The position numbers were made by a program, and so were the translations under genes. Positions 1 through 5,574 of a stretch of 8,155 nucleotides of DNA are shown in pieces (within the stretch, counting starts at the first letter, position 1; each line of letters opens with the position of its first letter). Source of the DNA: a bacterium (lineage in GTDB: Bacteria > Acidobacteriota > Blastocatellia > Pyrinomonadales > Pyrinomonadaceae); the NCBI GenBank assembly GCA_029945985.1, contig JAQSDP010000043.1, positions 1 to 8,155 of the forward strand. Reading direction: 5' to 3'. The notes under the pieces were generated by a model. That model did no database searches and was not told the DNA's origin. It saw only the letters and a program-made list of their open reading frames with translations.

Positions 1-314
1 GATATTCGTTTGGCGTATTCATCGAAGGCACGCGTGCGATGCCCGGAGAACTTCTGCCGTTCAAGAAAGGAGCATTCCATCTTGCGCTCCAGACCGGTGC
101 CGATATCATCCCTGTTGCGTTCAAGAACACGGACTGCTTGATGGGCAAGAAGACCGGCGTCCTTCATCCAGGCACGATAGACATGGTGCTCCTACCGCCG
201 GTGCGAACTGAGCGGCGAGAATTGATAGATATTTTGATCGAGACACGCGAGGCGATCGCGACCGAGATGGCTGCGGTTTCGGCTGGAGCAGCGAGCGCAC
301 CGCTCACCAAATAG
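1..314 (+). CDS. PlsC-type 1-acyl-glycerol-3-phosphate acyltransferase, C-terminal part
   Basis: This is the 3' part of a gene entering from the left edge. The frame is open from base 3 to the TAG at 312-314, about 103 residues. The first readable residues are YSFGVFIEGTRAM. FIEGTR matches acyltransferase block III (F-x-EGTR), which in the PlsC/LPLAT family contacts the glycerol-phosphate acceptor. IIPVAF about 25 residues later matches block IV. The catalytic HX4D block would lie upstream, outside the window. Family members transfer an acyl chain to lysophosphatidic acid at the inner membrane to make phosphatidic acid. The internal ATG at 39 is not the true start because the motif begins before it. 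The exact acceptor (lysophosphatidate or another lysolipid) cannot be decided from this fragment. The gene converges on the minus-strand gene ending at 347. Confidence 0.85.
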   Translation, partial: YSFGVFIEGTRAMPGELLPFKKGAFHLALQTGADIIPVAFKNTDCLMGKKTGVLHPGTIDMVLLPPVRTERRELIDILIETREAIATEMAAVSAGAASAPLTK

Positions 315-317
315 TAA

Positions 318-336
318 GGCCACCGGGAAGGTGGCC
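318..336. terminator. Perfect 7-bp hairpin between convergent genes
   Basis: GGCCACC (318-324) and GGTGGCC (330-336) form a perfect stem around a 5-base loop. It lies 4 bases after the stop of the acyltransferase gene and 11 bases after the stop of the oppositely oriented gene. There is no T-run on the plus side and only a weak T-rich stretch on the minus side. It is therefore a plausible bidirectional transcription stop or mRNA 3'-end stabiliser rather than a textbook intrinsic terminator. Confidence 0.5.
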
Positions 337-346
337 GCTCCAGTCG

Positions 347-1171
347 CTATGGCTTCTTTGGTGTAGGACTGGGTGCCGGCTGAGGCCGGTCGGAAACATC
401 CTCGGCGTCGCCGACGATCACGTCGGTTCGGCCCATCTTATAATCCGCGTACTTGACCCGCATCCGCATTCGAACCACCTGACCACTGTCGAATACAAGT
501 TGATCATCAGCCGAGGCGAACGACGGAAACCAATACTTTCCGTCCACGTTCTCGCGCCAGGTCTCGACAACCGGGAACTTGTTATCCTTGGTCTCTGGCA
601 CCGCCTTCCCTTTAGACTTGACGATCATCAGGTCTTCGTCGTCTACCCAGATCCGGCCCGTAAAAAGACGGATACCTGATTTAGGGTTCGGCATGACCTT
701 AGGTGAGACCTCAAAAACGTGAAGGTTCAGTTCGTCGATCTTTTCCTTTCCAAGATAATTGAAATTGTATTGCGACGTGTTGCGAGGTTCCAGCGCAAAG
801 GGATTGACACCGCCCAGATCTTCAAGATCCTCCGGTGTGATCGAGATCTCGGTTAAAGTCGACATAGGCGAAAACGTGATCTTCTCGAATCGCTTTCCGT
901 CGGACGTGAACGTCATGAACGAGTCACGTCGATAAACGCCCGTGGTCTGACCGCCGAGGCCTACTGTGCTGATCGTTGCGTATCGATTGAAAACGTAATC
1001 GGTCAGTGCCTGGCGAAACGACGCTTCATTCGCCGTGAACTTTGCCACCATCGCGTCGATCTCAGGCTTTGAAAGGCTGACCGCAGTGACCGTAGAGCCT
1101 TGTCCCACCACACCGGCGGTCGACAATAGAAACAATGCGAAAATGAGCGTAACTTTCCTGATCATCAACAT
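347..1171 (-). CDS. Secreted LolA-like (outer-membrane lipoprotein-sorting-like) protein
   Basis: The protein has 274 residues. The N-terminus (MLMIRKVTLIFALFLLSTAG) is a typical Sec signal peptide, basic then hydrophobic, probably cleaved around VVG-Q near residue 24, so the mature protein should be extracytoplasmic. The body contains a beta-rich stretch with RIWVDDEDLMIVKSKGK around residues 175-190 and KYWFPSF near 215. This pattern resembles LolA/LolB-fold proteins that acidobacterial genomes carry in many copies, usually annotated as outer-membrane lipoprotein-sorting proteins or hypotheticals. The C-terminus is a short proline-rich tail (PQPAPSPTP). No catalytic motif is visible and the cargo is unknown. 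The second Met (residue 3) is an equally possible start, and neither has a clear Shine-Dalgarno sequence. The gene lies downstream of the mqnD terminator and so is probably transcribed separately. Confidence 0.7.
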   Translation of the reverse strand: MLMIRKVTLIFALFLLSTAGVVGQGSTVTAVSLSKPEIDAMVAKFTANEASFRQALTDYVFNRYATISTVGLGGQTTGVYRRDSFMTFTSDGKRFEKITFSPMSTLTEISITPEDLEDLGGVNPFALEPRNTSQYNFNYLGKEKIDELNLHVFEVSPKVMPNPKSGIRLFTGRIWVDDEDLMIVKSKGKAVPETKDNKFPVVETWRENVDGKYWFPSFASADDQLVFDSGQVVRMRMRVKYADYKMGRTDVIVGDAEDVSDRPQPAPSPTPKKP

Positions 1172-1211
1172 ATAGATGCACGGACGGGGTCGATAGTTCG
1201 CAATTTCAATG

Positions 1212-1243
1212 AAAAACGGACGCCATTTATATTGGGACGTCCG
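1212..1243 (-). terminator. Intrinsic terminator of the ubiX-mqnD operon
   Basis: Read on the minus strand, CGGACG-T-CC (1243-1235) pairs with GGCGTCCG (1224-1217). This gives 8 base pairs with a single bulged T and a 10-base AT-rich loop, followed directly by five Ts (1216-1212). It begins 30 bases after the mqnD stop codon. It separates the four-gene operon from the LolA-like gene downstream. Confidence 0.85.
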
Positions 1244-1272
1244 ATCTTCTTACAAGCCAACTGGAACGAAAC

Positions 1273-2133
1273 CTAGTCTACGGACTGAATGTCGACCTCG
1301 TGCGGGATGATCCCAGCCTCGAAGCCTTCCTTCAGCAGGCGACGCACGCCTTCCTTGCCGCGTTCGCCGTAGTCGAGTGTAAGGTCGTTCACCCACATTG
1401 CAACAAAACGATCGGCGAGTTCGGGAGCCATATCGCGAGCGAATTGCATCGCATAGGCAAGTGCGTCTTCGCGGTTGTCCATCGAATATTGAATGCTGCT
1501 GTGGAGATACTTCGAAACCTGCCTCATCAACTCGTCGCCAAGGTCGCGGCGGATCACGTTGCCGCCCATCGGCAGCGGTAAGCCGGTCTTCTCGTGCCAC
1601 CATTCGCCGAGATCAAGCACCTTGTCGAGACCCATCTGCTTATAGAAAAGCTGGCCTTCATGGATCAGCAATCCGGCGTCTACGCGTCCCTCACGCACGG
1701 CGTCGATGATCTTGTCGAACTCGACCACCTCGTAGGTGAAGTCTTTGTTGTAGATCCGAAGAGCCAGAAATGCGCTGGTAAGCTCCCCCGGGATCGCGAT
1801 CTTCATCTCGCCGATCTCGTCCGCCTTCCGGGGCTCTTTCGAAACGACGATCGGGCCATACTTGTCGCCGATGCTAGCACCGTGGGGCAGCAAGGCGTAC
1901 TTGTCGGCGACGTAAGCGTATGCGTGGAACGAGATCGCGCTCACATCGAACACGCCGTTTTTCGCATCTTCGTTGAGCGACTGGATGTCCTTGAGCGTGT
2001 GCTCGAACTTCAGCCCGTCCGTTTCGAGCTTGTTCGTCGCAAGCCCGTAAAACATGAATGCATCGTCCGAATCCGGTGAATGGGCGACTGAAATTGTGCG
2101 TGTTCCCGTGGTGGTTTCTGTCTTAACTGACAT
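1273..2133 (-). CDS. mqnD: 1,4-dihydroxy-6-naphthoate synthase MqnD (futalosine pathway of menaquinone synthesis)
   Basis: The protein has 286 residues, the usual MqnD length, and is soluble with no signal peptide. MqnD converts cyclic de-hypoxanthinyl futalosine to 1,4-dihydroxy-6-naphthoate in the cytoplasm. It has the fold of periplasmic binding proteins. Family marks are SPDSDDAFMFYG at residues 19-30 (the S-P-x-x-D-D/T-F-x-F substrate loop), SFHAYAYVADKYALLPHGAS at 69-88, IHEGQLFY at 157-164 (His158 corresponds to the proposed catalytic His) and LPLPMGGNVIRRDLG near 185-199. The ATG lies 4 bases after the TAG of the methyltransferase gene and has no strong Shine-Dalgarno sequence, so translation probably depends on coupling. 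The gene is last in an operon with ubiX, and a terminator follows. MqnA, MqnE and MqnC are not in the window. The alternative, MqnA, is less likely because of the SPDSDD start and the IHEG motif. Confidence 0.93.
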   Translation of the reverse strand: MSVKTETTTGTRTISVAHSPDSDDAFMFYGLATNKLETDGLKFEHTLKDIQSLNEDAKNGVFDVSAISFHAYAYVADKYALLPHGASIGDKYGPIVVSKEPRKADEIGEMKIAIPGELTSAFLALRIYNKDFTYEVVEFDKIIDAVREGRVDAGLLIHEGQLFYKQMGLDKVLDLGEWWHEKTGLPLPMGGNVIRRDLGDELMRQVSKYLHSSIQYSMDNREDALAYAMQFARDMAPELADRFVAMWVNDLTLDYGERGKEGVRRLLKEGFEAGIIPHEVDIQSVD

Positions 2134-2137
2134 AAAA

Positions 2138-2908
2138 CTAGTACTGCTTATAGAAGACGTTAGTGTCGTAGAAAACTGTTATTCTATCGTTTTCAGCGTG
2201 TTTATCAAACAAAGTCTTCAGTTCTTTTACCATCGCCGGATATCGGCTGTCTGACTCCGCAGGCATGTACGACGAGGACGACACTCTTCCTTTTATCCCG
2301 TCAAAATCCAAAACCTGCTTGTTTGCGAAAGTTGCCGTGTGAAAATCGCCCTCAAAGAATGCCTCGAGAGCCGTTTGGTTGATGTTATCGTGACGGACGT
2401 TGGTGTAATCGCCGGCGTATTTTAGCAGCAGCTGTTCGTACTCGATGAGGAACGGTGTGGTATCCAGCTGCCGTTCGTTCCACATCAATGCGACCCATCC
2501 GCGGGGTTTCAGGATCCGCCTAAACTCATTCCGAGTGGGTTCCGCATCGAACCAATGGAATGCCTGGGCAGCGATGACGATATCGACCGACGCGCTGAAT
2601 AAGTTGGTCTTCGTCGATGTCCCGTCAATGCTGTAGAAATCAGTAAAGGCGGCAAGGATCCCGGACGCAGCCCCGCGCATCTTCGCATTCGGCTCTACCC
2701 CGTAAACAACATTTCCGTTCTCGAGGAATAGCTTGGACGAGATGCCGGTGCCGGATCCTACATCGGCGATCACGGATGCTCGCGTCAGACCCATCTCATC
2801 GCGAAACACATCCAGCACCTCCGGCGGATAGCTCGGGCGGTATTTGACGTAGTTTTCAACGCGGTTCGAGAACCTTTCGACAGAATCGGACTTTGCTTGC
2901 GTTTCCAC
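2138..2908 (-). CDS. Class I SAM-dependent methyltransferase, GTG start
   Basis: With the GTG start at 2908 the protein has 256 residues. An ATG at 2941 would add 11 residues and overlap the preceding gene by 34 bases. I prefer the GTG because it forms a stop/start junction (TAGTG) with the upstream gene and has GGAG four bases before it. The N-terminal FSNRVENYVKYRPSYP stretch, the SAM-binding loop DVGSGTG (residues 49-55), the acidic residue in VEPN at the end of the next strand, and AAQAFHWF around residue 110 mark a Methyltransf_11/25-type enzyme. This subfamily resembles trans-aconitate-methyltransferase-like proteins. It does not look like MenG/UbiE, so the substrate is unknown. Its place between ubiX and mqnD suggests, but does not prove, a link to quinone metabolism. 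It is probably cytoplasmic. Confidence 0.85.
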   Translation of the reverse strand: METQAKSDSVERFSNRVENYVKYRPSYPPEVLDVFRDEMGLTRASVIADVGSGTGISSKLFLENGNVVYGVEPNAKMRGAASGILAAFTDFYSIDGTSTKTNLFSASVDIVIAAQAFHWFDAEPTRNEFRRILKPRGWVALMWNERQLDTTPFLIEYEQLLLKYAGDYTNVRHDNINQTALEAFFEGDFHTATFANKQVLDFDGIKGRVSSSSYMPAESDSRYPAMVKELKTLFDKHAENDRITVFYDTNVFYKQY

Positions 2909-3588
2909 TAGTCTCCAGCCAAGAAGAAAGTCATCACCCAACGGCCCCGTTTTTTCTCGAATCCGGCTCGAAAGTCGATCGAGCTTCGGACGAGTTCAGC
3001 CTTCATCCAGCCTTTTTGTCCGCCCAGAGTCTCGACCTTATACCAGTCATAGGTCCAATCGTATTCGCCAGGCCCCGTCTTGCGTCTGATGGCCGAGGGC
3101 TCGTCGATCTTCAGGATGTTATACGAAAGTTGCGCTATGACTGGGGCGTCCCCTTTAGGAGCCTCCCGGAGATTAACGTTGCTTCCAAACACGGCATAGT
3201 ATTCGAAAACATCGAGATCTTCGGGCATGTCCAGAAACAGATAAGGCGCGGAAAACGAGTTCATCTTGTTCTTACCCTCGCCCACGAACCTGCCGCCGTT
3301 CTTCAAGACTGTTAGAAATTCAGGCCAAAAGCCCGCCTGCTTTTTCCAGACCCGCCGGAATCCAGCCAGCCCTGTGTCGCCGCCAAAGCTGAGTTCGATC
3401 TTTGGGTCCATGATGCTCTGGACGTATTTGAGATCCTTGCGCTCAGCCGCCGCTATAAGCTTTGTGCGAAACGCTAAAAAGGACGAATCTTGACTCGCTT
3501 CGTCGACCGGTCTTACGAAACGCTCTTGGGCAAAGCCTAGAGCCGCGACGACCACGATCAAGAATGCAAATAACAAAAACTTTCTCAT
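2908..3588 (-). CDS. Secreted protein with bacterial SH3 (SH3b) domain
   Basis: The protein has 226 residues. Residues 1-21 (MRKFLLFAFLIVVVAALGFA) are a Sec signal peptide with likely cleavage after AQ, so it should act outside the cytoplasm. Residues 36-100 (FLAFRTKLIAAAERKDL, then SFGGDTG) look like a small alpha/beta region of the kind seen in SnoaL/NTF2-like or DUF4440-type proteins, but this match is weak. Residues 133-202 fit an SH3b domain: NVNLREAPKGDAPVIAQL is the typical N-V-N-L-R-x-x-P start, and WYKVETLGGQKGWMKAELV its end. SH3b domains often bind peptidoglycan or peptides. The start has a strong GAGGAG site (3598-3593) lying inside the last two Glu codons of ubiX, one base after that gene's stop. 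A secreted protein between ubiX and a methyltransferase is unexpected, and its role there is unknown. Confidence 0.78.
   Translation of the reverse strand: MRKFLLFAFLIVVVAALGFAQERFVRPVDEASQDSSFLAFRTKLIAAAERKDLKYVQSIMDPKIELSFGGDTGLAGFRRVWKKQAGFWPEFLTVLKNGGRFVGEGKNKMNSFSAPYLFLDMPEDLDVFEYYAVFGSNVNLREAPKGDAPVIAQLSYNILKIDEPSAIRRKTGPGEYDWTYDWYKVETLGGQKGWMKAELVRSSIDFRAGFEKKRGRWVMTFFLAGD
2913..2916 (-). promoter_or_regulatory. Shine-Dalgarno GGAG deciding the methyltransferase start
   Basis: GGAG on the minus strand (2916-2913) lies four bases before the GTG at 2908-2906 and inside the last codons of the SH3b gene. The ATG at 2941 has no comparable site, so this motif supports the shorter, translationally coupled start. 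Confidence 0.55.
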
Positions 3589-3589
3589 C

Positions 3590-4207
3590 CTACTCCTCGG
3601 GCACTTCCTCGCCCGTCCATTTAGTTTTACTTGAATGGGGAATATCGAACTGGTCGAGGATCCTGTAACACAGATGATCGACCAATTCCCCTATTGAAGT
3701 AGGACGGTGATAGAAGCCCGGACTTGCGGGTAAAACTCGCGCCCCGGCATGTGAAAGTTTGAGCATATTCTCGAGATGGATAGCGTTGTAAGGCGTTTCT
3801 CGTGGCACCAGCAGGAGTTTGCGTCCCTCTTTTAGGCATACGTCAGCCGCACGGTGGATGAGATTCGTGCCCGCCCCGCTCGCAATTGCTCCGAGCGTAC
3901 CCATCGAACACGGGACAACTATCATTCCCGCCTGCTTGTTCGATCCGGATGATGGCTTGGCGGCGAGATTATCCAGCCGCCAGTACCTGATCAGTTTTGA
4001 ATCAGATGGAAGTCCGAGCCATTCATTGATCTTTGTAAGCGTCGGATCCTTCAGGTTAACGCCCATCTCGACTTGAGCGACCGTCGCGGCAGTTCCGGAC
4101 ATTATCAAATTGACGGTATCGACCACTCCGCTTGCGGCCAGCAGCTGCAACGTTCGGTGCGCGTAGATCGTTCCGGAGGCTCCGGTAATTGCGACGGTCA
4201 GTTCCAT
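3590..4207 (-). CDS. ubiX: Flavin prenyltransferase UbiX (MqnM-like)
   Basis: The protein has 205 residues, full length for UbiX. The enzyme attaches a dimethylallyl group to reduced FMN, giving prenyl-FMN, the cofactor of UbiD-type decarboxylases. Visible marks are the flavin loop GASG (residues 9-12), VPCSMGTLGAIASG (98-111), NLIHRAADVCLKE (115-127), LVPRETP (133-139) and GFYHRP (164-169). Lys126, Arg136, Glu137, Tyr166 and Arg182 fit by motif and spacing the dimethylallyl-phosphate-binding residues known from Pseudomonas UbiX. The start is secure because the N-terminus (MELTVAITGASG) begins as the family does, although no Shine-Dalgarno sequence is visible. It is the first gene of an operon ending in mqnD. 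In the futalosine pathway a UbiX/UbiD-like pair is thought to decarboxylate the prenylated naphthoate, which is the likely job here. No ubiD homologue is in the window. Confidence 0.93.
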   Translation of the reverse strand: MELTVAITGASGTIYAHRTLQLLAASGVVDTVNLIMSGTAATVAQVEMGVNLKDPTLTKINEWLGLPSDSKLIRYWRLDNLAAKPSSGSNKQAGMIVVPCSMGTLGAIASGAGTNLIHRAADVCLKEGRKLLLVPRETPYNAIHLENMLKLSHAGARVLPASPGFYHRPTSIGELVDHLCYRILDQFDIPHSSKTKWTGEEVPEE

Positions 4208-4302
4208 ATTGTCGGTAGCTAGATTCTATATTTTGCCGAAAGTTAAAGAAAGTTCAGGATTCGCCGATACGTTCCGGCCGGATTCGACGCGTTATTAGGT
4301 TG
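4208..4302. promoter_or_regulatory. Divergent intergenic region: ubiX operon / small ORF
   Basis: This 95-base stretch must hold the promoters for ubiX (-) and for the small ORF (+). Visible elements are a direct repeat GAAAGTT (4238-4244 and 4248-4254, exactly 10 bases apart, one helical turn), a repeat GGATTCG (4258-4264 and 4280-4286), and a 10-base palindrome TCCGGCCGGA (4273-4282). On the minus strand TAGAAT (4228-4223) matches five of six bases of a -10 box, but no good -35 box lies upstream. If used, it would leave a very short leader for ubiX. I could not find a convincing plus-strand promoter. Confidence 0.35.
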
Positions 4303-4311
4303 AAGGAGGTG
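4303..4311 (+). promoter_or_regulatory. Near-perfect Shine-Dalgarno for the small ORF
   Basis: AAGGAGGTG is complementary to the 3' end of 16S rRNA over its whole length and is the strongest ribosome binding site in the window. The GGAGG core ends 9 bases before the ATG at 4319. This is the main reason for treating the short downstream frame as a real gene. Confidence 0.7.
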
Positions 4312-4318
4312 CGAGACT

Positions 4319-4435
4319 ATGAACTTCATCGAATGCATGATCGAAAAAGCGTTAGATATGGCGGGCAGCGACGCATTCGCGGCGGTTCTGATCAAGATCT
4401 CGTCCCTCTATAAATACGTTAGTCTTTTCGTTTAG
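4319..4435 (+). CDS. Small protein of 38 residues, unknown function
   Basis: A 38-codon frame starts at ATG 4319 and ends at TAG 4433-4435. The protein begins MNFIECMIEKALDMAGSD and ends in a mostly hydrophobic stretch (FAAVLIKISSLYKYVSLFV) with two lysines. It would suit an amphipathic or membrane-touching helix. Support comes from the near-perfect Shine-Dalgarno sequence at 4303-4311 and the strong intrinsic terminator at 4494-4520, which together give it the shape of an independent small transcription unit between ubiX and larB. I do not recognise the sequence. Possible readings are an independent small membrane protein, a type I toxin-like peptide, or a leader peptide upstream of larB. 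There is no run of one amino acid of the kind seen in classical attenuator peptides. The only evidence is sequence context, so confidence is moderate. Confidence 0.55.
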   Translation: MNFIECMIEKALDMAGSDAFAAVLIKISSLYKYVSLFV

Positions 4436-4493
4436 CTCGGCTATCGTTCAACTCTTTCATCGGTCACTTTATCAGTCTTCTTCTGAGTCCTTA

Positions 4494-4520
4494 GGCGGGG
4501 AACTATTCCCCGCCGCTTTT
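4494..4520 (+). terminator. Strong intrinsic terminator upstream of larB
   Basis: GGCGGGGAA (4494-4502) and TTCCCCGCC (4506-4514) form a perfect 9-bp stem with a 3-base loop (CTA). GC and then TTTT (4517-4520) follow, and the sequence stays pyrimidine-rich to 4526. The stem lies 58 bases after the small ORF and 105 bases before the larB start, so it either ends the small transcript or controls read-through into larB. In the minus direction no T-run follows. Confidence 0.85.
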
Positions 4521-4546
4521 CCTTCTACAGGCACTCGCTAAGCGCG

Positions 4547-4558
4547 GACGATATCGTC
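4547..4558. promoter_or_regulatory. 12-bp perfect palindrome upstream of larB
   Basis: GACGATATCGTC is a perfect inverted repeat without a spacer, located 62 bases before the chosen larB start and just after the terminator. Its position would suit an operator for a dimeric regulator. No regulator can be named, and one such palindrome could also occur by chance. Confidence 0.25.
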
Positions 4559-4619
4559 AACTCGGATGTATCGCCCTCCTTACGCGCGGGCTTGTGCATT
4601 TGTTACTCTATCGGTTCCG

Positions 4620-5369
4620 ATGAATTCATCAGATATCCAAGACATTATCAACGGCGTGCGAGACGGGCGGCTCGGTGACGACGAGGCGATCATTAAGCTT
4701 AAGAATCTTTCCTTTGAAGACATCGGCTACGCACGCGTCGATCATGGACGCGCGTCGAGGCAAGGTTTCCCGGAGGTGATCTTCGGGCTTGGTAAGACAT
4801 CCGCTCAGATCTGCGGGATATTCGAGAAACTCGTGGAGCGCTCGCCGAATGTGCTGATCACGCGGACCAACGCCGACGTTCACGGCGATATTCGAAATAT
4901 CTACACGGATGCCGAATGGCACGAATCGGCAAAGTTGATCCGCGTGCGCCGCGATACGACGGATCTGGGTGTCGGCGAGATCACGGTTTGCACGGCCGGT
5001 ACGAGTGACATCCCCGTTGCCGAAGAAGCCGCCCTCACCGCAGAAGCAATGGGCAATCGGGTCCAGCGGATCTGGGACGCGGGTGTGGCAGGCGTCCATC
5101 GCATTCTTTCCGAACGCGAAAGACTTCAGACTTCAAGAGTTGTGATCGTAGTTGCCGGTATGGAGGGCGCCCTGCCGTCCGTAGTTGGCGGCCTGGTCAG
5201 TGTTCCGGTGATCGCCGTGCCAACCAGCGTGGGTTACGGTGCATCCTTCGGCGGCGTTGCGGCGTTGCTTGGGATGCTCAACTCGTGCGCCTCGAACGTT
5301 ACTGTCGTCAATATCGACAACGGGTTTGGCGCAGGCTTCTCTGCCAGCCTCATAAACCGGAAATTGTAG
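4620..5369 (+). CDS. larB: Nickel-pincer cofactor biosynthesis protein LarB
   Basis: From the ATG at 4620 the protein has 249 residues, the normal LarB length. The ATG at 4566 would add 18 residues (MYRPPYARACAFVTLSVP) unlike the family N-terminus, so I reject it. Neither start has a good Shine-Dalgarno sequence. LarB carboxylates the pyridinium ring of nicotinic acid adenine dinucleotide and hydrolyses its phosphoanhydride, the first step to the nickel-pincer nucleotide used by lactate racemase and other LarA-type enzymes. Marks are the N-terminal helical region with DHGRASRQGFPEVIFG, CTAGTSDIPVAEEAA in the PurE-like core, and GYGASFGGVAALLGMLNSCA followed by NIDNGFGAGFSA. Cys223 in NSCAS fits the cysteine known to form the transient adduct with the substrate. 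LarC, LarE and LarA are not in the window. It may share a transcript with nothing else here. Confidence 0.93.
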   Translation: MNSSDIQDIINGVRDGRLGDDEAIIKLKNLSFEDIGYARVDHGRASRQGFPEVIFGLGKTSAQICGIFEKLVERSPNVLITRTNADVHGDIRNIYTDAEWHESAKLIRVRRDTTDLGVGEITVCTAGTSDIPVAEEAALTAEAMGNRVQRIWDAGVAGVHRILSERERLQTSRVVIVVAGMEGALPSVVGGLVSVPVIAVPTSVGYGASFGGVAALLGMLNSCASNVTVVNIDNGFGAGFSASLINRKL

Positions 5370-5574
5370 GTTCTCTGTCCTAGGGAATACAGAACTCCAC
5401 AGCAACGTTCACTATCCTTGCTGAAAGGTCAACTAATCTTTCAGGAAGACATAGTAAAAGTGTCCACACACCCCGCATGCCCCCTCAGAGTCAAACATCC
5501 ACAGCACGGTATCGGGCGCGGTTTCCACTGCTGCAAACAAGGTGCAGCCAACCAATAGATTACACGGAGGAATT
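5370..5574. other. Intergenic region between larB and the BON gene
   Basis: This 205-base stretch contains no convincing gene. It holds a hairpin CTGAAAG (5421-5427) / CTTTCAG (5438-5444) with a 10-base loop, extendable by three pairs (5417-5419 with 5446-5448) beyond one G-G mismatch. A weaker stem, CTGT/ACAG plus GTT/AAC with a bulge, lies at 5370-5394 right after the larB stop. Neither has a T-run, so neither is a clear terminator. I see no canonical -35/-10 pair for the BON gene. Confidence 0.4.
5564..5570 (+). promoter_or_regulatory. Shine-Dalgarno deciding the BON gene start
   Basis: ACGGAGG ends four bases before the ATG at 5575. The in-frame ATG at 5542 would add 11 residues but has no ribosome binding site, so 5575 is chosen as the start. 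Confidence 0.75.

Noticed and set aside
1172..1211. Promoter for the LolA-like gene
   Set aside because: TTGAAA is present on the minus strand but no -10 box lies at a suitable distance, so no promoter was called.
1594..2079. 161-residue open frame on the plus strand opposite mqnD
   Set aside because: It lies wholly antisense to a confidently identified mqnD, has no ribosome binding site, and its translation shows no recognisable domain; it mirrors the codon pattern of the real gene.
4566..4619. 18-residue N-terminal extension of LarB
   Set aside because: The extension does not resemble LarB N-termini; starting at 4620 gives the normal length and N-terminal pattern.
4208..4619. Known riboswitch or other structured RNA class
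   Set aside because: Apart from the intrinsic terminator, no recognisable riboswitch core or conserved RNA motif was seen by eye; a covariance-model search would be needed to change this.
4629..5099. 156-residue open frame on the minus strand inside larB
   Set aside because: It is antisense to larB, with no family resemblance and no start signal.
5542..5574. Upstream ATG extending the BON protein by 11 residues
   Set aside because: The ATG at 5575 has ACGGAGG at close spacing, while the ATG at 5542 has none.
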